DNA from: Clostridia bacterium
GTDB taxonomy: Bacteria; Bacillota; Clostridia; Christensenellales; CAG-138
Length of the DNA: 55,634 nucleotides
Assembly: GCA_017509785.1 (NCBI GenBank)
Contig: JAFWOT010000018.1
Coordinates: 1-55,634, forward strand
Reading direction: 5' to 3'
In this document: positions 43,801-53,700 of the stretch, one piece after another
Position numbering within the stretch: the first letter of the stretch is position 1
Layout of the letters: each line of letters begins with the position of its first letter
Translations under genes and position numbers: made by a program
Notes under the pieces: generated by a model
The model's database searches: none
Told to the model about the DNA's origin: nothing
The model's input: only the letters and a program-made list of their open reading frames with translations

Positions 43801-45501
43801 TTACATCCTCTCCGGGGCCTCTATGCCGACGAGGTACAGCCCCAGCTTTATCGCCGTCCTTGCGGCGTCGGTCAGGGCAAGGCGGGCGGTCTTTACGCCC
43901 TCGTCCTCGTCCATGATGCGGTTCTCGAAGTAGAATTTGTTGAAGCACGAGCAGATCTCGATGACGTTCCTGCTGATGAGATACGGCTCGTACTTCTCGG
44001 CGGCGCTCGCGACGGAATCGGGCAGGGAGGCGACGGCCTTGATGAGGCTCGCGCAGCTCTCGTTATCGAGGCAGCTCCAATCAGCCTTTTCGATATCGTA
44101 TCCGCCCGCCTTCCTCAGAACGGAGCAGCAGCGCGCGTGGGTGTACTGCGCGTAGGGCGCGGTCTCGCCCTCGAAATTCAGGGCCTTATCCCAGCTGAAC
44201 GTGAAGTCCTTTATGCGGGAGGAATAGAGCGGCCCCCACACGACGGCGCCGACGCCGATCTGGCGGGCGACTTCGTCGGCGTTTTCAAGATCGGGGCTCT
44301 TCTCCTGCATGATGGCCTTGGTCTTTTCGATGGCCTTGTTCAGCACGTCCTCGAGATAGATCGCGTTGCCCTTCCTCGTCGAGAAGGTCATATCCTGCAT
44401 GGAGATCATGCCGAAGTTGACATGCACGCAGTCCTTCGCCCAATCGTAGCCCATGAGCTCCAGCGTCTTGAACACCTGCCTGAAATGCAGGTTCTGCTGA
44501 TAGGCGACGACGTACAGATTTTTATAGAAGTCGTAAGTGTTTTTGCGGTATATCGCGGCGGTTATGTCGCGCGTGGGGTAAATGGTTCCGCCGTTGGACT
44601 TCAATATGAGGCAGGGGGGCATATCGTAGGCCGAAAGATCGACTATCGTCATGCCGTTGTCAACGGTCGTCACGCCCTTGTCCTGCAGCTCCTTTATGAC
44701 CGCGGGCATCTTATCCTCATAGAAGGCCTCGCCGTTGTAGCTGTCGAACTCCACGCCGAGCAGCTTATAGACCCTTTCGGCCTCCTTTAACGTCAGCTCC
44801 TTGAACCACTGATAGAGCTCCCAGTTTTCGGGATCGTGCAGCTCGATCGAGCGGAACGCGGCGCGCGCCTCGTCGTCGAGGGAGGGATCGTTCTCCGCCT
44901 CCTGATGGAACCTCACGTAGAGAGCCACGAGCTCGCGCGTCGGGCTCGCGGCGGACTCGATCTTCTCCCTGTCGCCCCATTTCTTGTAGGCGACGAGCAT
45001 CTTGCCGAACTGCGTGCCCCAATCGCCGAGGTGGTTTATCCTGACGGGGGTGAAGCCGAGATGGCGGAATATCCTCGCGAGCGAATGCCCGAGGACCGTC
45101 GTCGTGATATGATGCACGCCGAAGGGCTTGCAGATGTTTATGGAGGAGAAGTCGATGCAGACGTTCCTGCCGGCGCCCTCTTTTGAGGAGCCGAAATCCA
45201 TTCCCTCGCGGAGAACGCGAAGAACTGTCTTCTTCGCCTCGTCCCCGCGGTCGAGAAAGAAGTTGAGATACCCGCCCGCGGGCTCCGCCTTAACTATCCC
45301 CTCAAAGCCCGCGAACTCCGCCGCGAGCTCAACAGCTATCGCGGGCGGCGCCTTGCGGAGGCTCCTTGCGAGCTTGAAGCAGGGCAGGGCGATATCGCCC
45401 TTGTCGGGGGAGGGGGGAGTTTCGAGCCAACCCAAAACCTCCTCGTCGGCGACCCCGGCGAAGAGAGCGGTCTTATTGGCGATCCTTTGCTTGATGTCCA
45501 T
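43801..45501 (-). CDS. argS: arginyl-tRNA synthetase
   Basis: Charges tRNA-Arg; 566 residues. N-terminal additional domain (about 1-85), class I core (about 110-370) and anticodon-binding domain (about 430-566, NFEGETAPYAQYTHARCCSVLR). The signature region reads NICKPFGVHHITTTVLG, where most ArgRS have KPFHIGHLRST, so HIGH appears as GVHH; the second site reads FSTRKGN. The ATG at 45501 is favoured by homology; the GGAGG lies 24 bases upstream with a small hairpin between. No T-box leader is present. Confidence 0.92.
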   Translation of the reverse strand: MDIKQRIANKTALFAGVADEEVLGWLETPPSPDKGDIALPCFKLARSLRKAPPAIAVELAAEFAGFEGIVKAEPAGGYLNFFLDRGDEAKKTVLRVLREGMDFGSSKEGAGRNVCIDFSSINICKPFGVHHITTTVLGHSLARIFRHLGFTPVRINHLGDWGTQFGKMLVAYKKWGDREKIESAASPTRELVALYVRFHQEAENDPSLDDEARAAFRSIELHDPENWELYQWFKELTLKEAERVYKLLGVEFDSYNGEAFYEDKMPAVIKELQDKGVTTVDNGMTIVDLSAYDMPPCLILKSNGGTIYPTRDITAAIYRKNTYDFYKNLYVVAYQQNLHFRQVFKTLELMGYDWAKDCVHVNFGMISMQDMTFSTRKGNAIYLEDVLNKAIEKTKAIMQEKSPDLENADEVARQIGVGAVVWGPLYSSRIKDFTFSWDKALNFEGETAPYAQYTHARCCSVLRKAGGYDIEKADWSCLDNESCASLIKAVASLPDSVASAAEKYEPYLISRNVIEICSCFNKFYFENRIMDEDEGVKTARLALTDAARTAIKLGLYLVGIEAPERM

Positions 45502-45549
45502 AGTCAGCGTGCGTAAACGCACATACCTCCACTTTAACTTTACCTTATC

Positions 45550-45578
45550 ATTATAACATAAATAATTTCTGTTGCCAA
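45550..45578 (-). promoter_or_regulatory. promoter of argS, -35 overlapping the sortase promoter
   Basis: On the minus strand TTGGCA (45578-45573) and TATAAT (45555-45550), 17 bases apart. Confidence 0.82.
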
Positions 45579-45600
45579 TAGCGAATTTATTTGCTATAAT
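45572..45600 (+). promoter_or_regulatory. promoter of the sortase gene
   Basis: TTGCCA at 45572-45577 and TATAAT at 45595-45600, 17 bases apart. Its -35 shares five bases with that of argS. The ATG is only nine bases after the -10, so the message is leaderless or has a very short leader. Confidence 0.75.
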
Positions 45601-45608
45601 AGAGCAGT

Positions 45609-46340
45609 ATGGAGAAAAATGTGCAGACAACCGAACAGGATGAACGGGCAAGGCTGGAGCGCCGCAGAAAAAACAGGCGCTTCAACGCCGCGATCTACTG
45701 CGCCATGGGGGCGCTGATACTGCTCGGCGTGTATATAATCCTGCGCGATCAGACCAATATTTTCGACCGCAAGACGGCGCCCGTGCCGGACGTGACCTCC
45801 CCGCCGGAGATCGTGATCCCGACCGCGACGCCCGAGCCGACGGCGGTCCTCACGGGGGAACCTACAAAGCCTCCGCCGACCCCGACTCCGGAACCCGCTT
45901 CCGCGCCCGTCAGCCTCTATTTCGAGGGGCATGATATCTCCGTCGCCGTCGTGCCCGTCGGCGTAGATGAGAACGGCGCGATGGAGACCGTCCCCAAGCA
46001 TGACGTGGCGGGCTGGTATATGTACGGCCCCGCCCCCAATGAGGAGGGCAACTGCATAATTGCGGGGCATAACCGCTACAGCGGCAAGAAGGGCTTCTTC
46101 TCCATCCTGCACGAGGGGTTGGCCGTCGGCGACCGGGTGATCGTCACGATGGAGAACGGCAATACCGTGTTCTACGCGGTGGAGTCGATAGAGGAGTACA
46201 AGTACGATGAAGTCGCTCCCTCCGTTATGGAGCCTTGGGGCGAAACGAGGCTGACTCTGATCACCTGCCTCGGCGACTATGATTACGACATGCATATGAG
46301 CCTGACGAGGGTCGTGGCCGTCTGCAAACCAATAAATTAA
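45609..46340 (+). CDS. sortase family transpeptidase
   Basis: Membrane-bound cysteine transpeptidase of 243 residues. A cytoplasmic basic segment, one helix (about 30-48) and a Pro/Thr spacer precede the catalytic barrel (about 98-243). The triad is seen: His154 in [10 protein letters not shown], Cys220 in LITCLGDYD, Arg234 in SLTRVVAV. The class is unclear (E/F-like by length). No LPxTG-type protein is encoded in this window, so its substrates are elsewhere. The ATG is very close to the promoter. YebC follows after 23 bases. Confidence 0.88.
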   Translation: MEKNVQTTEQDERARLERRRKNRRFNAAIYCAMGALILLGVYIILRDQTNIFDRKTAPVPDVTSPPEIVIPTATPEPTAVLTGEPTKPPPTPTPEPASAPVSLYFEGHDISVAVVPVGVDENGAMETVPKHDVAGWYMYGPAPNEEGNCIIAGHNRYSGKKGFFSILHEGLAVGDRVIVTMENGNTVFYAVESIEEYKYDEVAPSVMEPWGETRLTLITCLGDYDYDMHMSLTRVVAVCKPIN

Positions 46341-46363
46341 GTATAATTCAGGAGGAAATAAAT

Positions 46364-47110
46364 ATGTCCGGACATTCCAAGTGGGCCAATATAAAGAATA
46401 AGAAGGAAAAGACCGATAACGCGCGCGGCAAGATCTTCACCAAGATCGGCCGTGAGATCGCCATTGCCGTCAAGGAGGGCGGCGGCGATCCCGCCAACAA
46501 CTCCAAGCTCCGCGACGTCATCGCCAAGGCGAAGGCCGCCAACATGCCCAACGACAACATCAACCGTTCCATCAAGAAGGCCGTCGGCGAGGGTGCGGGC
46601 GTCAATTACGAGGAGGGCACCTACGAGGGTTACGGTCCCGCCGGCATCGCCCTCATTGTCGAGGTCGTCACCGACAACAAGAACCGCACCGCCGCGGAGC
46701 TCCGTCATATCTTCGATAAGTACGGCAACGGCATGGGCAACTCCGGCTGCGTTTCCTATATGTTCGATAAGAAGGGCGTCATCGTGATCGAGCGCACCTC
46801 CGATCTCGACGAGGACGAGCTCATGATGCAGGCCCTTGACGCGGGCGCCGAGGATTTCGCCCCCCAGGACGACTGCTTCGAGGTCTACACCGCCCCCAAC
46901 GATTACTACGCCGTGCGCGAGGCGCTTGAGGGCATGGGCCTCAACATCCTCTCCGGCGAGGTGGAGATGATCCCCCAGACGACCGTCGATATCACCGATC
47001 CCGAGCAGATCATGAAGGTGCAGAGGCTGCTCGATATGTTTGACGACGATGACGACGTCCAGAACGTCTACCACAACGCCAACCTCCCCGAGGAGGAAGA
47101 GGAGGACTGA
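46364..47110 (+). CDS. YebC/PmpR-family protein
   Basis: A 248-residue protein of the YebC family; the start ([18 protein letters not shown]...[10 protein letters not shown]) and [16 protein letters not shown] segment ([17 protein letters not shown]) are diagnostic. Homologues act as DNA-binding regulators and some (YebC2) help ribosomes at proline stretches. The ATG follows AGGAGG. A strong terminator ends the unit. Confidence 0.95.
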   Translation: MSGHSKWANIKNKKEKTDNARGKIFTKIGREIAIAVKEGGGDPANNSKLRDVIAKAKAANMPNDNINRSIKKAVGEGAGVNYEEGTYEGYGPAGIALIVEVVTDNKNRTAAELRHIFDKYGNGMGNSGCVSYMFDKKGVIVIERTSDLDEDELMMQALDAGAEDFAPQDDCFEVYTAPNDYYAVREALEGMGLNILSGEVEMIPQTTVDITDPEQIMKVQRLLDMFDDDDDVQNVYHNANLPEEEEED

Positions 47111-47143
47111 TCCTCTTATTGTAATAAGGTAACAAGCTAACAC

Positions 47144-47173
47144 GCAGCGCGGCTTCGGCCGCGCTGTTTTTTT
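47144..47173 (+). terminator. terminator after yebC
   Basis: A perfect 9-bp stem CAGCGCGGC-ttcg-GCCGCGCTG followed by eight T. Confidence 0.95.
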
Positions 47174-47624
47174 TGCGCGGCAGGAGCAGAGAAACAAAAG
47201 TTTGTGACCTTAGGGGAACAAAGAACGAATACAGAGAGGCCTTACAGCCGGTTTTTGTTTCCTCTAAGAAACATAATCCGCGGCGCAAAGCGCCGTACAT
47301 CCAAAAGTTTGTTTCCGCAAAGAAACAAACTCCTTGATTTTCGTTATTCCAGAGACGCGAAGTTTGTTTCCGAAAATCCACAAAAACAGAGAATCCCGAT
47401 CCGATTATGCCTGATTTCGTTCCCTCGGAGCAACAAAATACAATTCCGCAACTCCCCGAAATCCATTCAGACAAAGATACAAAACCCCGATATTCCCATG
47501 CGGAAATGATGCCCGAGGAAACAAATCTTTTATAGCGCTGAAATTCGTGTGAAAAAATCCATAAAACATATGCACAATATAACAAAATATACAAAGATTT
47601 TTAAAAAAATCAGAACAAAATCGG
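47174..47624. repeat. AT-rich gap with 54-bp periodic TTTGTTTCC repeats
   Basis: No convincing gene, although both strands stay open over about 100 codons. The motif (A/G)GTTTGTTTCC or a close variant recurs with GTTTCC-like hexamers at 47203, 47256, 47310, 47365 and 47419, spacings of 53-55 bases, often paired with GAAACAAA to form hairpins (for example GTTTGTTTC-cgcaaa-GAAACAAAC at 47307-47330). The last part is very AT-rich. Confidence 0.65.
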
Positions 47625-47653
47625 TTGACAACTCCCCTCAGTATATGTAAAAT
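47625..47653 (+). promoter_or_regulatory. promoter of the giant surface protein gene
   Basis: TTGACA at 47625-47630 and TAAAAT at 47648-47653, 17 bases apart; about 90-base leader before the TTG start. Confidence 0.82.
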
Positions 47654-47751
47654 TAGTATGCTATTGGTATACCCTGCGCTTTTATGCACATGGAGGGGCG
47701 CGGGTTGCCGATATAATGACTCGGAAACCATTCCGAAGGAGGGTAAATAAA

Positions 47752-50700
47752 TTGAAAAAGAGTATTGCAAGGGTTCTGAGCCTTGTGCTCGTACTCATCA
47801 TGGTGGTCAGCGCCATGCCCGTCTCCGCCATGAGCGGGATATCCGACGGCTCCGGCCGCGATATCCGCGATTGGTGGCGCGATCTGTGGAAGTGGTGGGT
47901 AAAGCCCACCCCCATCGAGGTCATCGATTACCCGGCTCAGCGATTCAGGGCTGAGCTTGACGGCGGTCTCGTCGTATCGGTTGAAGCACCTGAGGGCGCT
48001 CTTCCCGTGAAGACAAAGATGACGGCCGAAAGGGTCACCGATATCGAGGCCGTTCAGGCTGCTGTCAACGCCATGGACGGAGTCTCCTGCAATGTCAAGG
48101 TTGCCGTGGATATCACCTTCACCTGCGGCAAGACAGAGGTGCAGCCTTCAAAGGACGTAACCGTCACCATGAAGTGTGATGAGCTCAGCAATATTGCCAA
48201 TCTCACTGTTGTTCATCTGGACGCCGATATTGACGGGCTCGATGGCAGTGTGGACGTTGAAACGGTCGATGATGCGGAGCTCAACGGCAGCGTCGCTTCC
48301 TTCAGCGCGCGTCATTTCTCGATCTATGCGGGAGGCGACGGCGAGAACAACACCCGCGTGACCGTCGACTTCTATCCCAATGAGACCATCACGGACAGCA
48401 ACCGCAACAACAGGCAGATCGTGCTCGTTTCCTCCTTTACCGGGGGCAACACCCCTGTTTACGATCCGGGCCTTCCCAATCTCGGTGCAAACCAGGCGTT
48501 CGGCGGCTGGAAGCTCGTCGGCTCCGGCACCGCTCCCGCGGGCTTCGAGTATGGCAAGACCTATACCGTTAATCAGCTCAATGAGATCCTTATTGCGAAT
48601 GCCGAATCCTACACTTCGGCCTTCACCCTTTCCTTCGCGGCAGTCGTTGAGGACGTCGTGTTCGTTTCCTATACCGATCAGAACGGCGTCGTGTGGAAGA
48701 CCGAAGCGGTCCCCCTCAACCATAGCACCTACGGCGATTTCACCTATGATTCCGATAACTTCGCTCCCGAGGGGCAGAACGTCGGTCTCGTCGGTTGGGT
48801 CGTAATGTTCGAAAATGGCCAGGCCACAGGCTACGTCGTCGAGGATACCGATGATGCTGCCGATTTCAAGTACAAGGTCGTTGATAACGCTCCTTTCGGC
48901 GCTCCCGGTTCCGCCGGCACCGCCTCGCACGAGCTCGTTCTTTATCCGCTCGTAAAGGCAGGCCATTGGATCTACTTCAATGCCAACATCGGCACTAACG
49001 CCAACACTGAGGATACTACCCCTGCCTCTTATACAGCGCCGAGGTTCGTAGCCGAGGGCTATCCCGCAAGCAGCGTTAAGCCTGCCGACCCCACTCGTGA
49101 GGGCTATTACTTCGATAAGTGGTACACCACCGCAAGCCATACGACTGAGTTCAATTGGAATCAGGAAGTCACTGCTGATGTGACCGTTTATGCGAACTGG
49201 ACTCCTAAATCCAATGTTCCCTACAAGATCATCTTCTGGACCCAGAACCGTAACGACGAAACCGGTCTTAGCAACGCCAATAAGACTTGGGACTATTATG
49301 TTCCCACCGCTTCCGGTGTAGTCACCTCCGGTACTGCTTCTGCCGGTTCCACCGTTACGCTCCCCTCCTCGACCACCAATAAGACCGCTTACAATCGTCT
49401 TGGCAGGAACGACGAAACTTACAGCGGCCGCGCTGCCAACGGTGAGCTCGGCTACTATTTCAAGTTTAACTCTGCGATGACCGAGACCAGCAAGGTCATC
49501 AGGGGCGATGGTACGACCGTGTTCAATGTCTACTATGACCGCGCCACGCTGACGATCAAATTCTACAATTCAAGTTCTGCATCGACAGCACAGTATACTT
49601 ACTCCGGTCTTTATGAGCATGATTGGGATGGCTATCCTTCGCTCAGCAGCAGCTATACTTGGAAGTATGATGATCCGAACGACAATAAGACCTACATCCT
49701 TACGTCCGGCACCGCACCTACTGTTTTCAAGAGCTTCCAGTCGTGTACCGAGACTTGGAATATCTATAGGGCGGATGCAAGTTCATGGAATTATTCCAGC
49801 CCGATTTACTATAGGCGTCAGGCACTGAACGGCAGCTACGTTCTTTACAGGGAAGATGATTTGTGTGTAGACAGCTCTTCCGTCTACGAGACGCAGTATA
49901 TCCGCGGCAATGAGTTCTTCGGCTTCACGGGAGTTGGGTACAACATGTCTACCGACTCCACGACCGCAAGCAGCTATCATACTTTTACCGCAAATGATTC
50001 GGGCGACTATCCGCTGATATTCACCGGGTATGAGATCTACAGCTACGGTATCAACATCTATTACCAGCGCAACCAGTGGGCCTTTGATTATTATTCCAAT
50101 GGTACGACCTACCATGCGAATAACGGGAACAAGATCTACTTCGAGGACGATATCTCGAGCCTCAAGAATTTTGAGCCCACAAACGGTCCCGAAGGCTACT
50201 ACTTCACCGGTTGGTATAAGGATCCCGAATGCACCAAGCCGTACACCTTCAGCGGCACAGAGGCGAAGATGCCCAACAACGACGTCATAGTCTATGCCGG
50301 TTGGGAACCCGAATGGTATCGTATCGTATTCGATCTTACCGATGGCGGCAATGTCGATCCCACAACAATCGTGATCCCGAGCGATGATACACATCCCAAC
50401 GGGCAGGATCCTACCTTCACCGTAGTATACGGCACCAAGATCGACGGCGCCTGCCTGAGCAAGGTCACCACTACCACCGGCCTCACCTTCGGCGGCTGGT
50501 TCTATGATGCTGCTCACACCAAGCCCTTCTCCTTCGAGACATTGATCGGTCCCAACATTCCTTCGGCCGGCGATCCCGATGGTATGGATATGTCCTATGC
50601 CACCGCAGATGCTTCCGATCGTCAGGATCAGTCCAACTACTGGAAGCCCTGGTCCGACGTCGACTATCCCGCTGTTCGCGGAAAGCTCGTTCTCTATCCT

Positions 50701-53700
50701 CTCTGGCGTCAGAAGGTCGTCGGCTCCGACGGCATCCAGGTCAGGTATGACGCTGTCGACGGCGACGGCCTCATCTATGTTGGTCAGGACGGTCAGGTCA
50801 TCAGGTACGATCCGTTCACCTATACGGATGGCGCGCTTGCGTTCACCCGTTATTCCGCGACCCCCAATGAAAACGGCGAGCAGTTCCTGTATTGGGAGAT
50901 CCTCGATAAGAACGGCAACGTAGTTGATACGGTCTATCCCGGCGAAACCTTCCCGGTCAACCTTGAGTGGGCGGTAGCCGAACCCACCAGGCCCACCTAC
51001 ACCATCACGTGGTATTACCGCGATGATAACGGCAACTGGGTCACCAAGCATACCAACGTCTTCGAGGGCGACATTCCCACCAGCTCCGCGCCGAACTGGG
51101 ATGACGGGACTTATCTCTATGAGTTCAGCTCCTGGAATTCCGCGCAGGACGGCTCCGGTACCGCTCCCGTGGCTGCCGATGCTAATGCCGATTATTACGC
51201 TCAGTACACGCAGGCTGCTCTGCCTGCCAAGTACACCGTAACGTTCAAGGATTGGGACGATACCATCCTTAATACCCAGACGGTTTACGAAGGCTATGCC
51301 GCAACCGCTCCCGCCGATCCCACCCGCACCGGCTATACCTTCACCGGTTGGTCTCCCGCTGACTTCTCCAACGTCACCTCGGATATGACCATCACGGCGC
51401 AGTACACTGTCAACAGCTATACCCTCACCATCAACTACGTTGACGACGATAATAACGCTGTACACACTGCCTATACCCACTCCTACGAGTTCGGCGCTTC
51501 CTACAGCGTTGACAGCCCCGAGGTAGAGGGTTATACCACCGAGCAGACCACCGTTGCCGGCACCATGCCCGCGCAGAACGTGACGGTCAACGTCGTCTAT
51601 ACGGCAACGTCCACCGTTAAGGTCTATGAGCTCGTTACCACGGCTCCCTCCGATTGGTCCGGTAATTACGTTATTACTTACGGCAACACCACCGACATGT
51701 ATATCATGAAGGGTGTTGCCGGCAGCCCCAGCGGCACGGATATCGAGTCGGCTTCCAACGCCACTGCTTACGCAAGCTCCGGAATAACCCTTGATGGAAC
51801 TAAGCTGAAGAACGTTGCTGACGACTACGTCTTCACGATCGCACCCAGCGGAAGCTATTACTCCGTAAAGAGTGTTTCGCAGGGATCGTACTTGGGTCAG
51901 CTGAATGATACTTACCACACATTGGCCGCCTATTCTGCCCTTAATACCACGTATTGTCTTTGGACTCCTGGTGTTGGCACCGACGCCAGCAGTTTCAGCA
52001 ATACCAGCAGCACAAATTACCCCTACCTAAGCTTCTATCCCAGTGGAAGCTATTTCTGGACCGGAAGCACAACTAATACCGCTTATACTTCTGTCCGCCT
52101 CTGGAAGGAAACCACCGAGAGCGGCAGCAGTACCCCGTCCGTGACCTGGACTCAGGTGACCGGACTGACCAGCGGCAGCGCATACGGTCTCGAAGCAGGC
52201 AGGTACTATAGGTTTGAGGCTGGCGGCTATGCCATTTCCAACACGACTGGTACTACCATCACCCGTGCTGCAAGTGATGCAACCGATTCTAAACAGTGGT
52301 GGCTTGCGACAAGTGAAACCACCGTTGGAACTCATACGATGGTATTGCTGAAGAATGTCAGCAGTAGTAACTATATGTATTTTACTTCCTATACGCCTAG
52401 TGGCAGCAGCAGCTCGACTACTATTGTTGCCGGCAACGCTTCAAATGGTGATACATATGATTTCTATGCTGCATCTTCCAGTACTGTGTATCTGGAGAAC
52501 TACTATTACGACTCTGGATATACGACTTATCACTTGGGGTATAAGTCGGATTATTCAGCATACTGTTTCTACGGAACATCCAGTTCATCGCGTACTGCCT
52601 TCACAGTTTATGAGAGCAATGAGACCTTCAATGCGTCCGTCCAGCCCGCTTCTGCAGACAGTATGCGTAGGGATGATTCCGTCAACCTCGCCGAGAGGAC
52701 AGGTGATTTCACTGTTCAGAGTCAGCTTAGAGCTTCAGAAGTCTGGGAGCCGGTTAATACCGTTGAAGACGGCGGCACTTACCTTATCGGGTATGTTGAG
52801 GATGGGATTACCTATCTTATGATGAACTATAATCCCAGTACTCAGACTTACTACGGAAGCACAAGTATTACTGGATACACATCATCTAGACAGTGCTATG
52901 CGATTGTTGCGCAACTCGATGGTAGCGGCAATGTAACTGGAGTCAGCACTTCCAGCATTTCCGGCGCAACACTGGATAACGTGAAGTGGACGTTCAATAA
53001 GGTCAGCGGATCTACTTCCTATTATATCCAGTCTGCATCTAATAGTAGTAAATATTTGCAGGTTTATAATTCAACTACTACTGACCTACGCTTGTATCCC
53101 GACTCCCTTTCTGCAAATTATTCAAAATGGGATTGGTCTGAAACAAGCAAGTACCTCTCTTGGACATACGATAGTACAACTAAGTATGTTTCCATTTTAG
53201 GCGACTCGAGCGAAGTTCCGCAGTATTTTGCTGCGGATGCGGATTCCGATTATGCAGTCGAGATTCAGCTTTATAAACTGCAGGAGAACGTAACTCCTAC
53301 GGCTACGCCTACGGCAACGCCCACCCCGACTCCCACTCCTACTGCCGAGCCCACGGCGACTCCCACAGCCGCACCCGCAGCGCAGATGTGGACCCCGACC
53401 GACACGATCGTTCCCGGCGAGGAATACCTCATCGGCTTCGTGTATAACGGCGTCGTCTACCTCGCGGTCAACGACGGTACTTATAGCTCCTACAACAGCA
53501 ACTACTATGGTTACTCCGCACGCGCTGTCCTCGACAGTGATAACGCGATCTCCGCTCACGTTATCGGCCTGAACGACATTAACGGCAGATATACCGATCT
53601 CTCCTCCTGCACGTGGACTTTCTCCTCCGATACGGGCGGTCTGATCAAGAGCACCGCGAACAGCAACTACTATCTCTCCACGTACAGTACGACTACCTAC

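Noticed and set aside
47204..47509. 101-codon plus-strand frame in the same gap
   Set aside because: No SD; follows the repeat period; composition (Arg/Pro/Asn/Ser) is that of translated AT-rich repeats.
47010..47594. 194-codon minus-strand frame covering the 54-bp periodic region and the yebC end
   Set aside because: It runs through the yebC terminator and into the yebC coding region, lacks an SD, and its C-terminal part is an antisense artefact. The 18-residue period was kept as a repeat finding only.
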